DNA of 64,000 nt from Janthinobacterium agaricidamnosum NBRC 102515 = DSM 9628 (GTDB lineage: Bacteria > Pseudomonadota > Gammaproteobacteria > Burkholderiales > Burkholderiaceae_D). Position 1 is the stretch's first letter. Each line of letters begins with the position of its first letter. The position numbers were made by a program, and so were the translations under genes. The notes under the pieces are model-generated. The model had not been told where the DNA came from. It saw nothing but the letters and a program-made list of their open reading frames with translations, and did no database searches. Positions 29,471 through 39,496 of the stretch are shown here, piece after piece. The stretch covers positions 3,626,857-3,690,856 of the forward strand of contig NZ_HG322949.1 in assembly GCF_000723165.1 (NCBI RefSeq). Direction: 5' to 3'.

Positions 29471-30133
29471 CTAATTTTCTATCGTGCCGATCAATACCGG
29501 ACTGGACCACAAGCGCCGGTTGGGCAACAGGTGTTGCCGCGCACCGCCGGCATGCCGCACCAGGCCGCCCAATTCCTCGGTCGGCGCGACCACGCTGATG
29601 AAGACCTTGACCGTGCCATTCGGCGTGATCTGATAGATATCATACAGCTCGGCCTCGCTTTTCAGGGGCAAGCCAAAGCACTCGGCCAGCGTCGGACAAT
29701 TGGCGGCAGCCTCCTCCAGCTCCAGGCTGGTGGTGAAGTACGGCGAATACGGCGACACGCCCTGGCCGTGCGGCACGATCTTGACCAGCGGCGCGCTGCT
29801 GGGCGCCAAAACTGGCAAGGTGGAGCCGGCCGCCAGTTGCTCGGCCGCGCGGGTATAGATGACGTCGGCGCTGGCGCCCGGGTCGGCGCTGCCCAATTCT
29901 GCCAGGAATTGCCGGCCCTCGTCGCCCGCCAGATACGCATCGATGACCTGGCGCTCCAGTCCCAGCGTCCTGAACGTGCTGAGGTCGTTGATTTCCGCGG
30001 CATGGGCGGTGCGCAGCGCGGCCTGGTCCCGGGCCACAGCGGCTACTTCCGGCGGCCCGGCATCGGCTTGCGCCGACACCGGGCCGGACAAGCCCATCAA
30101 CAGAGCCAAGGCCAGCAATAATCTATGCGACAT
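29471..30133 (-). CDS. Secreted protein with a toxin-like C-terminal domain
   Basis: A 220-residue protein. The ATG at 30133 is preferred over an in-frame TTG at 30139 because a GGGAG ribosome-binding site sits seven bases before the ATG. Residues 1-21 are a signal peptide ending in SAQA. The C-terminal 100 residues (about 121-220) form a compact domain: GVSPYSPYFTTSLELEEA, ECFGLPLKSEAELYDIY, VKVFISVVAPTEELGG, and GGARQHLLPNRRLWSSP. To my eye this resembles C-terminal domains of polymorphic toxins (contact-dependent inhibition or Rhs-type). A broken small gene follows in the place where an immunity gene would be. Function is otherwise unknown, and enzymatic activity is not established. Confidence 0.7.
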   Translation of the reverse strand: MSHRLLLALALLMGLSGPVSAQADAGPPEVAAVARDQAALRTAHAAEINDLSTFRTLGLERQVIDAYLAGDEGRQFLAELGSADPGASADVIYTRAAEQLAAGSTLPVLAPSSAPLVKIVPHGQGVSPYSPYFTTSLELEEAAANCPTLAECFGLPLKSEAELYDIYQITPNGTVKVFISVVAPTEELGGLVRHAGGARQHLLPNRRLWSSPVLIGTIEN

Positions 30134-30295
30134 ATTCAAGCTCCCCTTGTGAGTTTTAATATGGAAGAGAGTGATTTCCCTTACCGCTACCGACTCTACA
30201 AGGGGATTTTTACCGCGCCACCGCCTGCATCAAACCGATGCATGGCGTTCGCTTCAAAGATGCCGTCGTTTAGGAATACATCAAATAACAGGCAT

Positions 30296-30331
30296 AAAAA
30301 AAACCGCCAGGCTCACGCTCTGGCGGTTTTT
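30296..30331 (-). terminator. Rho-independent terminator after pnp
   Basis: A strong inverted repeat (centre CCGCCAG/CTGGCGG, extended by A/T pairs) with an 8-base loop, flanked by seven A on the left and five T on the right, so it could work in both directions. It lies about 20 bases beyond the pnp stop codon. Confidence 0.87.
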
Positions 30332-30349
30332 ATCAGCACTGACCCGGCA

Positions 30350-32470
30350 TTACTGGGCTGCCGGCGCTTCGTTGCCTTCAGCTGCCTTCATCGACAGTTT
30401 CAAACGGCCGCGGTCGTCTGTTTCCAGTACTTTGACGCGCACCAGCTGGCCCTCTTTCAGGTAATCGGCGACCGCGTTGACGCGCTCGTTGGCGATTTGG
30501 CTGATGTGCAGCAAGCCGTCCTTGCCTGGCATGACTTGCACGATGGCGCCGAAGTCCAGCAATTTCAGCACGGTGCCTTCGTAGGTCTTGCCCACTTCGA
30601 CCGAGGCGGTCAATTCTTCGATGCGGCGCTTGGCTTCCTGGCCGGCGGCGGCGTCGACCGACGCGATGGTGACCACGCCTTCGTCGCTGATGTCGATCTG
30701 GGTGCCGGTTTCTTCGGTCAGCGCGCGAATCACGGCGCCGCCCTTGCCGATCACGTCACGGATTTTTTCCGGATTGATCTTGATGGTGATCAGGCGCGGC
30801 GCGAAATCGGACAGTTCGGTTTTAACATGCGGCATGGCTTTTTGCATTTCGCCCAGGATGTGCTCGCGGCCTTCCTTGGCTTGCGCCAGCGCCACTTGCA
30901 TGATTTCCTTGGTGATGCCCATGATCTTGATATCCATCTGCAATGCAGTGATACCCGTCGACGTGCCGGCAACCTTGAAGTCCATGTCGCCCAGGTGATC
31001 TTCATCGCCCAGGATGTCGGACAACACGGCGAACTTGCCGCCTTCCTTGATCAAGCCCATCGCGATACCGGCAACGTGCGATTTCATCGGCACGCCGGCA
31101 TCCATCAGCGCCAGACAGCCGCCGCAGACCGACGCCATCGACGAAGAACCGTTCGATTCGGTGATTTCCGATACCAGGCGTACCGAGTAGCTGAAATCTT
31201 CCGGCGCCGGCAAGGCGGCCAGCAAGGCGCGCTTGGCCAGGCGGCCGTGACCGATTTCGCGGCGTTTCGGGGTACCGACGCGGCCGGTTTCGCCGGTGGC
31301 GAACGGAGGCATGTTGTAATGCAGCATGAAGCTGTCGGTGAACTCGCCCATCAGCGCATCGATCTTCTGGCTGTCGCGCGCGGTGCCCAGCGTGGCCACC
31401 ACCAACGCCTGGGTTTCGCCACGGGTGAACAAGGCCGAACCGTGAGTACGCGGCAAGACGCTGGTGCGGATCGCGATCGGACGCACGGTGCGGGTGTCGC
31501 GGCCGTCGATGCGCGGTTCGCCGTCGAGGATTTGCGAACGGACGATCTTCGCTTCGATATCGAACAGGATGTTGTTCACTTCGGCGGCGTCGATCGCGGC
31601 GGCGCCGGCGGTCGCGGCTTCAGCCGACAAATCGGCCAGCACCTCGGCGGTCGCGGTTTTCAGCTTTGCGGTACGCTCTTGCTTATCCTTGGTTTGATAA
31701 GCGTCGCGGATTTTGACGTCGGCGAAATGCGCCACGCGCGCGATCAGCGCTTCATTCTTCGGCGCAGGCGCCCATTCGACTTCAGGCTTGCCGCCGTCGC
31801 GCACCAGGTCGTGGATGGCGTCGATGACAACCTTCATCTGGTCGTGGCCGAATACCACCGCGCCCAGCATGATTTCTTCCGACAATTGCTGGGCTTCCGA
31901 TTCCACCATCAGCACGGCGGTTTCGGTACCGGCGACCACCAGGTCCATTTGCGACGTCTTCAGTTGCTGAACCGTCGGGTTCAAGATGTACTGGCCATTG
32001 GCGTAACCGACGCGGGCGGCGCCGATCGGGCCATTGAATGGCACGCCGGAAACGCACAACGCGGCCGAAGCGCCGATCATGGCGGCGATATCCGGATCGA
32101 TTTCAGGGTTGACCGACAACACGTGTATGATGACTTGCACTTCATTCAGGTAGCCCTCTGGGAACAGAGGACGGATAGGACGGTCGATCAGGCGGGATGT
32201 CAGTGTTTCTTTTTCCGAAGGACGGCCTTCGCGTTTGAAAAAACCGCCCGGGATTTTACCGGCAGCATAGGTTTTTTCAACGTAATCAACGGTCAACGGG
32301 AAGAAGTCCTGGCCAGGCTTGGCGTCTTTGCGCGCCACGACCGTTGCCAGGATGACGGTATCTTCGATCGATACCAGCACTGCGCCGGATGCCTGGCGAG
32401 CGATTTCGCCGGTTTCCAGGGTCACTTGATGTTGGCCGTATTGGAAGGTTTTCGTAACTTTATTAAACAT
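30350..32470 (-). CDS. pnp: Polynucleotide phosphorylase
   Basis: A 706-residue 3'-5' exoribonuclease that degrades RNA using phosphate; a core part of the RNA degradosome in many bacteria. Two RNase PH-like domains (about 1-230 and 310-545) surround the helical domain. The catalytic region [22 protein letters not shown] is intact. The KH domain has the [11 protein letters not shown] loop near 565, and an S1 domain (about 620-690) starts with [29 protein letters not shown]. Standard length. It follows rpsO, the classical rpsO-pnp order. Confidence 0.98.
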   Translation of the reverse strand: MFNKVTKTFQYGQHQVTLETGEIARQASGAVLVSIEDTVILATVVARKDAKPGQDFFPLTVDYVEKTYAAGKIPGGFFKREGRPSEKETLTSRLIDRPIRPLFPEGYLNEVQVIIHVLSVNPEIDPDIAAMIGASAALCVSGVPFNGPIGAARVGYANGQYILNPTVQQLKTSQMDLVVAGTETAVLMVESEAQQLSEEIMLGAVVFGHDQMKVVIDAIHDLVRDGGKPEVEWAPAPKNEALIARVAHFADVKIRDAYQTKDKQERTAKLKTATAEVLADLSAEAATAGAAAIDAAEVNNILFDIEAKIVRSQILDGEPRIDGRDTRTVRPIAIRTSVLPRTHGSALFTRGETQALVVATLGTARDSQKIDALMGEFTDSFMLHYNMPPFATGETGRVGTPKRREIGHGRLAKRALLAALPAPEDFSYSVRLVSEITESNGSSSMASVCGGCLALMDAGVPMKSHVAGIAMGLIKEGGKFAVLSDILGDEDHLGDMDFKVAGTSTGITALQMDIKIMGITKEIMQVALAQAKEGREHILGEMQKAMPHVKTELSDFAPRLITIKINPEKIRDVIGKGGAVIRALTEETGTQIDISDEGVVTIASVDAAAGQEAKRRIEELTASVEVGKTYEGTVLKLLDFGAIVQVMPGKDGLLHISQIANERVNAVADYLKEGQLVRVKVLETDDRGRLKLSMKAAEGNEAPAAQ

Positions 32471-32587
32471 GGGTAATCCCTTTCTATTTGCCGACAGATT
32501 TTCAGGGGCTGTCGTTCACCTCACCACAGGCAATATAAGTACTGCCTTACTGCTGATTTACTGCAAAAAAACAAAATCCAAATGACA

Positions 32588-32621
32588 AAATGCCCGCGTC
32601 AGCGAACTGGCGCAGGCATTT
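32588..32621 (-). terminator. Terminator between rpsO and pnp
   Basis: A 15-bp interrupted stem (AAATGCC, one mismatch, then GCGTCAG pairing with CTGGCGC and GGCATTT) with a 4-base loop lies 26 bases after the rpsO stop. A/T runs flank it. In other bacteria the rpsO terminator is leaky and lets transcription reach pnp; the same is likely here. Confidence 0.8.
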
Positions 32622-32646
32622 CTGTATAAACCGTGTGACGCAAAAA

Positions 32647-32916
32647 TTACTTGCGCAGACCGAGTTTAGCGATCAGGTCGCGATAACGGGTAGCGTCTTT
32701 AGCCTTCAGGTACGACAACAGGCTCTTGCGACGGTTGACCATCATGATCAGGCCGCGGCGGGAGTGGTGATCTTTCGAGTGGGCTTTGAAGTGGCCGTTC
32801 AGTTCGTTGATACGAGCTGTCAGCAAAGCAACTTGCACTTCTGGGGAGCCGGTGTCGTTTTGACCACGTGCGTTGTCCGCGATGATAGCGGCTTTGTTGA
32901 TGTTTTCTACTGTCAT
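32647..32916 (-). CDS. rpsO: 30S ribosomal protein S15
   Basis: An 89-residue primary 16S rRNA-binding protein, exactly the usual length. The start at 32916 gives [14 protein letters not shown]; 15 upstream in-frame codons are not family-like. Conserved [36 protein letters not shown] and [20 protein letters not shown] are intact. The leader upstream carries a terminator-like hairpin that could control expression. Confidence 0.98.
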   Translation of the reverse strand: MTVENINKAAIIADNARGQNDTGSPEVQVALLTARINELNGHFKAHSKDHHSRRGLIMMVNRRKSLLSYLKAKDATRYRDLIAKLGLRK

Positions 32917-32975
32917 GATAAACCTTTCACATGCGGTGCAAAGAGAATCAACCCAAGGCACCGTGAACTACGATT

Positions 32976-33000
32976 AAAAAAACTGGTCACTAAAGACCAG
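32976..33000 (-). promoter_or_regulatory. Terminator-like hairpin in the rpsO leader
   Basis: On the minus strand a 6-bp stem (CTGGTC/GACCAG, loop of 6) is followed directly by seven T at 32982-32976, about 60 bases before the rpsO ATG. A TATACT -10-like box at 33013-33008 lies just upstream, which would place the transcription start at or next to the hairpin. It may be an attenuator, or the end of a short transcript from the divergent region. Confidence 0.4.
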
Positions 33001-33096
33001 ACCCCGGAGTATATCGGAAAAAAGGTGCGCTGTACCCTGTCGTGCGGGCTTTTGTTTGGTGCATCATATGATTTTCATGCTTTTAAGGGTGTTTCC

Positions 33097-33594
33097 GTGA
33101 AAACCATACAAAAAATAACAACACTTTTACTGGCGCTGGGCTTGAGCGCCTGCGCCAGCTGGCGTACGCCGCCGCCAATGCCGGGCCAAGCGCGCGCCGC
33201 CGTCGAAGCCCGGCTGGGGCGGCCAACCGCGATCTACCAGCTGGCCAGCGGACCGGAACTGGAATACGCCACCGGCCCCTACGGCCAATTCACGTATATG
33301 GCGAAATTCGGCCCGGACCAGCGCCTGATCTCATACGAGCAAGTACTCGATACCCCCGGCTTTGCTCAAGTCAAGATCGGCATTTCAAACGAGCAAGATG
33401 TGCTGCATACCCTGGGCCGGCCGACCGAAACTTCCTACCTGCCGCTGACCAGGCTGCATGTCTGGTCTTACCGCTACAAGGAATCCGGCGCATGGGATTC
33501 GATGATGCACGTCCATTTCGACGATGCCGGCATCGTGCGCATGATGCTGAACGGCCCGGATCCGGACCGCGACACGCGCGACCATTTCCGCTAA
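33097..33594 (+). CDS. Small outer-membrane lipoprotein with BamE/SmpA-like repeats
   Basis: A 165-residue lipoprotein. A GTG start at 33097 is proposed: it gives a short basic start and a hydrophobic core ending in the lipobox LSAC, with Cys at residue 18. Two copies of a BamE/OmlA-like motif are visible (ARAAVEARLGRPTAIYQL and DVLHTLGRPTETSYL), each followed by strands with Tyr/Trp and a final FDDAGIVRMMLNGPD. The family motif suggests an envelope-assembly role, which is inferred. It is divergent from rpsO and convergent with pssA. Confidence 0.82.
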   Translation: MKTIQKITTLLLALGLSACASWRTPPPMPGQARAAVEARLGRPTAIYQLASGPELEYATGPYGQFTYMAKFGPDQRLISYEQVLDTPGFAQVKIGISNEQDVLHTLGRPTETSYLPLTRLHVWSYRYKESGAWDSMMHVHFDDAGIVRMMLNGPDPDRDTRDHFR

Positions 33595-33660
33595 AGTGTA
33601 CAGAGTCCGGGAAGGCCGGGGCAGCGAGCAACGCAGTTCCGCAAGCGTGCCGCGCTGCTC

Positions 33661-34506
33661 TTATTTTTCAGTCTGAATGATGCTGACCGGCTTGCCTTTC
33701 GCCAGCCGCCACAGATAAACCGCATAACCGGACAAGCCATACACGACAAAAATCGGGAACAGCACTTTCGGCGGATCGATCGATACCAGCGCGAACGCCA
33801 ATGCCAGCAGGAACACCACGATGAACGGCACCGACTTGCGGAAATTGACATCCTTGAAGCTGTAGAATGGCACATTGGTGACCATGGTCAGGCCGGCGAA
33901 CAGCGCGATCGCCCACGACACCCACGCCAACTGGTTGCCGGACACTTGCAGGTCGTTCATCATCAAGATGAAACCGGCCACCATCGCCGCCGCCGCCGGG
34001 CTCGGCAAGCCCTGGAAGAAGCGCTTGTCGACCACTTCGATATTGGTATTAAAACGGGCCAGGCGCAAGGCGCCGCCGGCGCAATACACGAACGCCGCCA
34101 GCCAGCCCAGCTTGCCGAGGCCGCGCAACGACCATTCGTAAATCACCAGCGCCGGCGCGGCGCCGAACGACACCATGTCCGACAGGCTGTCGTACTGGGC
34201 GCCGAATTCGCTTTGGGTATTGGTCAGGCGGGCGATGCGGCCATCCAGGCCGTCGAGGATCATGGCGATGAAAATCGCCCACGCCGCGTGTTCGAATTTC
34301 TGGTTCATCGCCATGACGATGGCGTAAAACCCGCAAAACAATGCCGCTGTCGTGAATGCATTGGGCAACAAATAGATACCGCGACGGCGCAAGGTTTTCT
34401 TGCCAGCCACATCCACGCCCGGCTGCAGCGCGAATTTACTGAAGCGGGAAGCTTTTGCTACCGATGGTGTTCCATTCTTGGCCCGACGGCGGGGAAAGTT
34501 TGCCAT
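33661..34506 (-). CDS. pssA: CDP-diacylglycerol-serine O-phosphatidyltransferase
   Basis: A 281-residue membrane enzyme that makes phosphatidylserine, the precursor of phosphatidylethanolamine. The CDP-alcohol phosphotransferase signature DG-x2-(G)R-x-AR-x8-G-x3-D-x3-D is complete in ILDGLDGRIARLTNTQSEFGAQYDSLSDMVSFG. About six to eight hydrophobic segments follow a basic N-terminus. The usual partner psd (decarboxylase) is not adjacent here; instead a SIMPL-domain gene lies upstream, then ilvC. Confidence 0.95.
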   Translation of the reverse strand: MANFPRRRAKNGTPSVAKASRFSKFALQPGVDVAGKKTLRRRGIYLLPNAFTTAALFCGFYAIVMAMNQKFEHAAWAIFIAMILDGLDGRIARLTNTQSEFGAQYDSLSDMVSFGAAPALVIYEWSLRGLGKLGWLAAFVYCAGGALRLARFNTNIEVVDKRFFQGLPSPAAAAMVAGFILMMNDLQVSGNQLAWVSWAIALFAGLTMVTNVPFYSFKDVNFRKSVPFIVVFLLALAFALVSIDPPKVLFPIFVVYGLSGYAVYLWRLAKGKPVSIIQTEK

Positions 34507-34573
34507 ATGTTTCCATTTCTATTTACTGCGGTCTGATCAAACCGGCCGGCCCACTACCGGCCATATCGTTGCA

Positions 34574-34608
34574 ACGGCGGGCAGGCGCACGTGTCGCCTG
34601 CCCGCCGT
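34574..34608 (-). terminator. Long hairpin between the SIMPL gene and pssA
   Basis: A perfect 14-bp GC-rich stem (34574-34587 with 34595-34608) and a 7-base loop lie about 50 bases after the SIMPL-gene stop on the minus strand. No T-run follows, so termination may be partial. Confidence 0.5.
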
Positions 34609-34658
34609 CGTTCTCCACCATTATAGTGGAGCGGGAAGTAAATAAAAGAGAAAGAGAT

Positions 34659-35423
34659 TTACTTGAACTTGACCTTGCCCACCAGGCGCATCTGCAAGGT
34701 GGTTTCACCAGGCTCGAAACTCGGCTCTGCGACTTGCGACGAATCGCTGGCCGCCTTGAAGCTGCGCGCCATCATCATTTCGGGGCGAGCGCCGCCTTCG
34801 TTGGCGTAATTGCCGGAACCTTCGAAGTCGACGGTGTCGAGCACGGCGTCGGAAACATTGCGGCCCATCGCACTGGCGATCGATGTGATGCGCTGGTTCA
34901 GGTTCTTATAGGTGGCGGCGATGCGCTGATCGTCGAGCTGCCTGGTGGTTTCCGGCTTCAGGCCGAAATTCAGGCTGTTCAGCGACAGCACGGCTTGCGC
35001 GGCGGCCACGGTTTTCGGCAGGGCCGTCAAATTGGTGGTGGTCACTTCCAGGTATTGGCCGACGCGCCATGCGGTCGGCACCCGCGGCTTGGCCACGGCG
35101 CCGCTCGGCAGGGGACGGTCTTCCGGATACACCGGATAGGTGTAATAACCCTGGGTTTTCAGCGAGGCTTGCGGATCTTCCTGCTTCACCAGCGCAATGC
35201 CTTTATTCATTTTCTGGTTGACGCGCGACGCGGCGGCGGCCTTGTCCTTGTCTTGCTCTTCAATCGCCAGGGTCGCAACGACTTGATCATTGACGTGTTT
35301 GACTTCGCCAAACGCCGGCACGATCACCAGGGTACCGCTGGTCGGCAAGGATTGGGCTTGTGCCTGGGCGGATAAAGCAACAGTAGCGGCTGCGGCGACA
35401 AGCATTGTTTTCATAACGGCCAT
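34659..35423 (-). CDS. Secreted SIMPL-domain (DUF541) protein
   Basis: A 254-residue protein. The start at 35423 is supported by GGAG six bases upstream. A signal peptide (about 1-26, ending in AQAQA) is followed by a SIMPL domain: TLVIVPAFGEVKHVNDQVVATLAIEEQDKDKAAAASRVNQKMNKGI, YYTYPVYPE, WRVGQYLEVTTTNL. The family is periplasmic; known members bind membrane or kinase partners, but no fixed function exists. It lies between ilvC and pssA with hairpins on both sides, so it may be its own unit. Confidence 0.86.
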   Translation of the reverse strand: MAVMKTMLVAAAATVALSAQAQAQSLPTSGTLVIVPAFGEVKHVNDQVVATLAIEEQDKDKAAAASRVNQKMNKGIALVKQEDPQASLKTQGYYTYPVYPEDRPLPSGAVAKPRVPTAWRVGQYLEVTTTNLTALPKTVAAAQAVLSLNSLNFGLKPETTRQLDDQRIAATYKNLNQRITSIASAMGRNVSDAVLDTVDFEGSGNYANEGGARPEMMMARSFKAASDSSQVAEPSFEPGETTLQMRLVGKVKFK

Positions 35424-35450
35424 ATAGATCTCCATGATGGATAAAAGTGC

Positions 35451-35475
35451 AAATGGGGCAACCAGTGCCCCATTT
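35451..35475 (-). terminator. Hairpin between ilvC and the SIMPL gene
   Basis: A perfect 10-bp stem (AAATGGGGCA/TGCCCCATTT) with a 5-base loop, followed on the minus strand by a T-containing stretch (ACTTTTATCC). It lies about 130 bases after the ilvC stop. Two further small palindromes at about 35518-35540 and 35571-35596 lie in the same gap. Confidence 0.5.
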
Positions 35476-35606
35476 CATTCGAGAAACTTGTCAAACTGTA
35501 TGCATTCTAACTGCTCATTAATTTGCGTGGCGCAAATTAACAAATCGTCACAATTGAAGCAATTTGACACGTCTTCGATTCATCGACCATCGAAGAAATA
35601 CCGTTA

Positions 35607-36641
<1,035 letters not shown>

Positions 36642-36686
36642 TCAGTAAGTTGTATGGGTGTTGCCACTGCAATGTATTGCTGCGCT

Positions 36687-37178
36687 TCAGACCTTCAGGA
36701 TGCGCTCGCCACGGCCAATGCCCGAACCGCCGGTACGCACGGTTTCCAGGATCGCGGCGCGGTCGATCGAATCGATGAACGCATCCAGCTTGACCTTGTT
36801 GCCGGTCAACTCAATCGTATACGTTTTTTCAGTCACGTCGATGATGCGTCCGCGGAAAATGTCGGCGGTACGCTTCATTTCTTCACGTTCCTTGCCGACC
36901 GCGCGCACTTTGATTAACATTAATTCACGTTCGATGTGCTGGCCTTCGGTCAGGTCGACCACCTTGACGACTTCGATCAGCCGGTTCAAGTGCTTGGTGA
37001 TCTGTTCGATGATGTCGTCCGAGCCGCTGGTGACGATGGTCATCCGCGACAGCGTCGCATCTTCGGTCGGCGCCACGGTCAGCGTTTCAATGTTGTAACC
37101 ACGGGCCGAGAACAGGCCGACCACGCGCGACAAGGCGCCGGCTTCGTTTTCCAGCAAGACAGAAATAATATGGCGCAT
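36687..37178 (-). CDS. ilvH: Acetolactate synthase small regulatory subunit
   Basis: A 163-residue subunit that gives valine feedback control to the large subunit. The ACT domain RHIISVLLENEAGALSRVVGLFSARGYNIETLTVAPTED is at the N-terminus, and the C-terminal half (TYTIELTGNKVKLDAFIDSI) is typical. It starts two bases after the ilvB stop, so the two subunits are made together. Confidence 0.97.
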   Translation of the reverse strand: MRHIISVLLENEAGALSRVVGLFSARGYNIETLTVAPTEDATLSRMTIVTSGSDDIIEQITKHLNRLIEVVKVVDLTEGQHIERELMLIKVRAVGKEREEMKRTADIFRGRIIDVTEKTYTIELTGNKVKLDAFIDSIDRAAILETVRTGGSGIGRGERILKV

Positions 37179-37180
37179 GA

Positions 37181-38929
37181 TTACAAGTCCTCCGAACCGA
37201 GCATCATTTCGGAAAGGCCCTTGCCCGCTTTCACCATCGGCCAGACGTTTTCCGACTGATCGGTGATGAAGTTCATGAATACCAGCCTGTCTTTCATGCC
37301 AAACGCCTCTTTCAAGGCGCCATCGACGTCGCCCGGTTTTTCAATTTTCATGCCCACGTGGCCGTAGGCTTCCGCCAGCTTCTCAAAGTCCGGCAACGAA
37401 TCCATATACGATTCCGAATACCGCGAGCCGTAATCGATCTCTTGCCATTGGCGCACCATGCCGAGGAAACGGTTGTTCAACATGATGATCTTCGGCGTCA
37501 AATGGTATTGCTTGCAAGTCGCCAATTCCTGGATGCACATCTGGATCGAGCCTTCGCCGGTGATGCAGGCGACGGTGGCGTCCGGATTGGCCATTTGCAC
37601 GCCCATGGCGTACGGCAAGCCGACCCCCATGGTGCCCAGGCCGCCGGAATTGATCCAGCGGCGCGGCTGGTCGAAGCGATAGTATTGCGCGGCCCACATC
37701 TGATGCTGGCCCACGTCGGACGTGATGAAAGCGTCGCCCTTGGTGATCTGGAATACTTTTTCCACCACCGATTGCGGCTTGATGACCAGCTCGGAGCCCG
37801 GATATTTCAGGCAATCGCGGCCGCGCCACTCGGTGATCTGCTGCCACCAGTTTTTCAGGGCGGGCGCATTCGGCTTCGCATCCGACGCGTCCAGCTGCGC
37901 CAGGAACTCGATCAGCACATCCTTGACGTTGCCGACGATCGGGATATCGACCTTGACGCGCTTCGAAATCGACGACGGGTCGATATCGACGTGGATGATC
38001 TTGCGCGGATGGGAAGCAAAGTGTTTCGGGTTGCCGATCACGCGGTCGTCGAAACGGGCGCCGATGGCGATCAGCACGTCGCAATTTTGCATCGCCATGT
38101 TCGCTTCATAGGTGCCGTGCATGCCCGGCATGCCGACGAAATGGTCGCTGGAAGCGCGGTAAGCGCCCAAGCCCATCAGCGTGTTGGTGCAAGGGAAACC
38201 CAGCTTGTCGACCAGCTTGTTCAGCTCGGGCGCCGCATTGGCCAGGATCACGCCGCCGCCGGTATAAATCATCGGCCGTTCGGCTTGCAGCAGCAATTGC
38301 ACCGCCTTGCGGATCTGGCCGGAATGGCCCTTGTCGACCGGACGGTAGGAGCGCATTTCGATCTCTTTCGGATACTCGAAATGGCATTTGTGCATGCTGA
38401 TATCTTTCGGGATATCGACCAGCACCGGGCCCGGACGGCCGGTCCTGGCAATAAAGAATGCCTTCTTGATGGTCGCCGCCAAATCCTTGACGTCCTTGAC
38501 CAGGAAGTTGTGCTTGACCACCGGACGGGTGATGCCGACCGTATCGCATTCCTGGAACGCGTCCTGGCCGATCGCGTGGCTCGGCACTTGGCCGGAAATC
38601 ACCACCATCGGGATCGAATCCATGTAGGCGGTCGACAAGCCGGTGACGGCATTGGTGACGCCCGGACCGGACGTGACGAGCGCGACGCCGACCTTGTTCG
38701 AGCTGCGCGAGTAAGCGTCGGCGGCATGCACCGCGGCTTGCTCATGGCGTACCAGGATATGCTGGAATTTGTTTTGCTGGAAAATGGCGTCGTAGATATA
38801 CAGCACCGCTCCGCCCGGATAGCCAAAGACGTGCTCGACGCCTTCCTCTGCCAGGCAGCGCACCACGATTTCCGCGCCGGTGATAGGTCCTGACGGGCCT
38901 GCTGATCCTGCTGTTGCCTCGGTATTCAT
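37181..38929 (-). CDS. ilvB: Acetolactate synthase large catalytic subunit
   Basis: A 582-residue thiamine-diphosphate enzyme making acetolactate from pyruvate. The N-terminal GAEIVVRCLAEEGVEHVFGYPGGAVLYIYDAI has the catalytic Glu region around RHEQAAVHAADAY. The TPP motif is ITGEGSIQMCIQELATCKQYHLTPKIIMLNNRFLGMVRQWQ, with Glu in place of the more usual Asp after the first Gly. It is the first gene of the operon, and a long untranslated region precedes it. ilvI would be an equivalent name. Confidence 0.97.
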   Translation of the reverse strand: MNTEATAGSAGPSGPITGAEIVVRCLAEEGVEHVFGYPGGAVLYIYDAIFQQNKFQHILVRHEQAAVHAADAYSRSSNKVGVALVTSGPGVTNAVTGLSTAYMDSIPMVVISGQVPSHAIGQDAFQECDTVGITRPVVKHNFLVKDVKDLAATIKKAFFIARTGRPGPVLVDIPKDISMHKCHFEYPKEIEMRSYRPVDKGHSGQIRKAVQLLLQAERPMIYTGGGVILANAAPELNKLVDKLGFPCTNTLMGLGAYRASSDHFVGMPGMHGTYEANMAMQNCDVLIAIGARFDDRVIGNPKHFASHPRKIIHVDIDPSSISKRVKVDIPIVGNVKDVLIEFLAQLDASDAKPNAPALKNWWQQITEWRGRDCLKYPGSELVIKPQSVVEKVFQITKGDAFITSDVGQHQMWAAQYYRFDQPRRWINSGGLGTMGVGLPYAMGVQMANPDATVACITGEGSIQMCIQELATCKQYHLTPKIIMLNNRFLGMVRQWQEIDYGSRYSESYMDSLPDFEKLAEAYGHVGMKIEKPGDVDGALKEAFGMKDRLVFMNFITDQSENVWPMVKAGKGLSEMMLGSEDL

Positions 38930-39496
38930 GAAACATTCCTTTCAAGGTCCATTGGAGATTGATCGGATGCTCTTTCCTGACGAAGTACGTGCTGCGCGAC
39001 AGCGCTCCTGCGTCCCTTCTTTCTGCGGTCACGCCCGTTCTTCAGGTACCCGTAGATACCTTACAAAAAGACGCTAAACGCAACTCGTTCGGCTGGAGTT
39101 TCTGTGGCGACTGCACGAACCGCTCGCGCTTGTGGCGCGGGTTAGAGCAAACTGCCTACATATGAAAGCGCGTCGTGCCGCTGCTGGCCTTGTGTGCCGG
39201 TCGCGACCTGACCATAAAGCTTCGGGATGTTCAAAGCGTCCCATACGTTACTGCCTGCCACCCTTTCGGTCAAGGATAATTGCATGATCCATTATCTTTT
39301 TACTCAGAAACGATGTAAAACCGATGCGGGAACAGCCAAATTTTGCTAGGATGCGCTCAGTTTGTATCCGCTTTGTATACACGGATCATCGTCAGGCAAG
39401 CATTCCATAGTCTTTTTTATACGTTAGCTTCTTTTTTTCTGGCGCCCCGGCGCCATCACTATCACTCCGCAGCCCCGGCAGCTCGCTCCACATCGC
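38930..39496 (-). other. Long divergent region and probable untranslated leader of ilvBHC
   Basis: About 570 bases between ilvB (-) and the sigma factor gene (+) without a convincing protein gene. Read toward ilvB it contains a hairpin with a 7-bp stem at 39123-39141 (no T-run) and a 14-codon frame at 39292-39248 that includes three adjacent Ile/Ile/Leu codons but lacks a ribosome-binding site. An ilv leader or attenuator is expected here; I cannot define one. Near 39361-39378 are two TTTGTAT repeats that could be regulator sites. Confidence 0.4.

Noticed and set aside
30125..32476. 783-codon plus-strand frame opposite pnp
   Set aside because: Antisense shadow; spans the pnp terminator and has no family features.
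34659..35423. SIMPL-domain gene considered as psd (phosphatidylserine decarboxylase) because it lies between ilvC and pssA
   Set aside because: It has a signal peptide and SIMPL motifs and lacks the LGST cleavage motif of the decarboxylase.
39248..39292. Candidate 14-codon leader peptide (MDHAIILDRKGGRQ) for ilvB
   Set aside because: Only three adjacent branched-chain codons, no ribosome-binding site, and no following terminator/antiterminator pair; could be chance.
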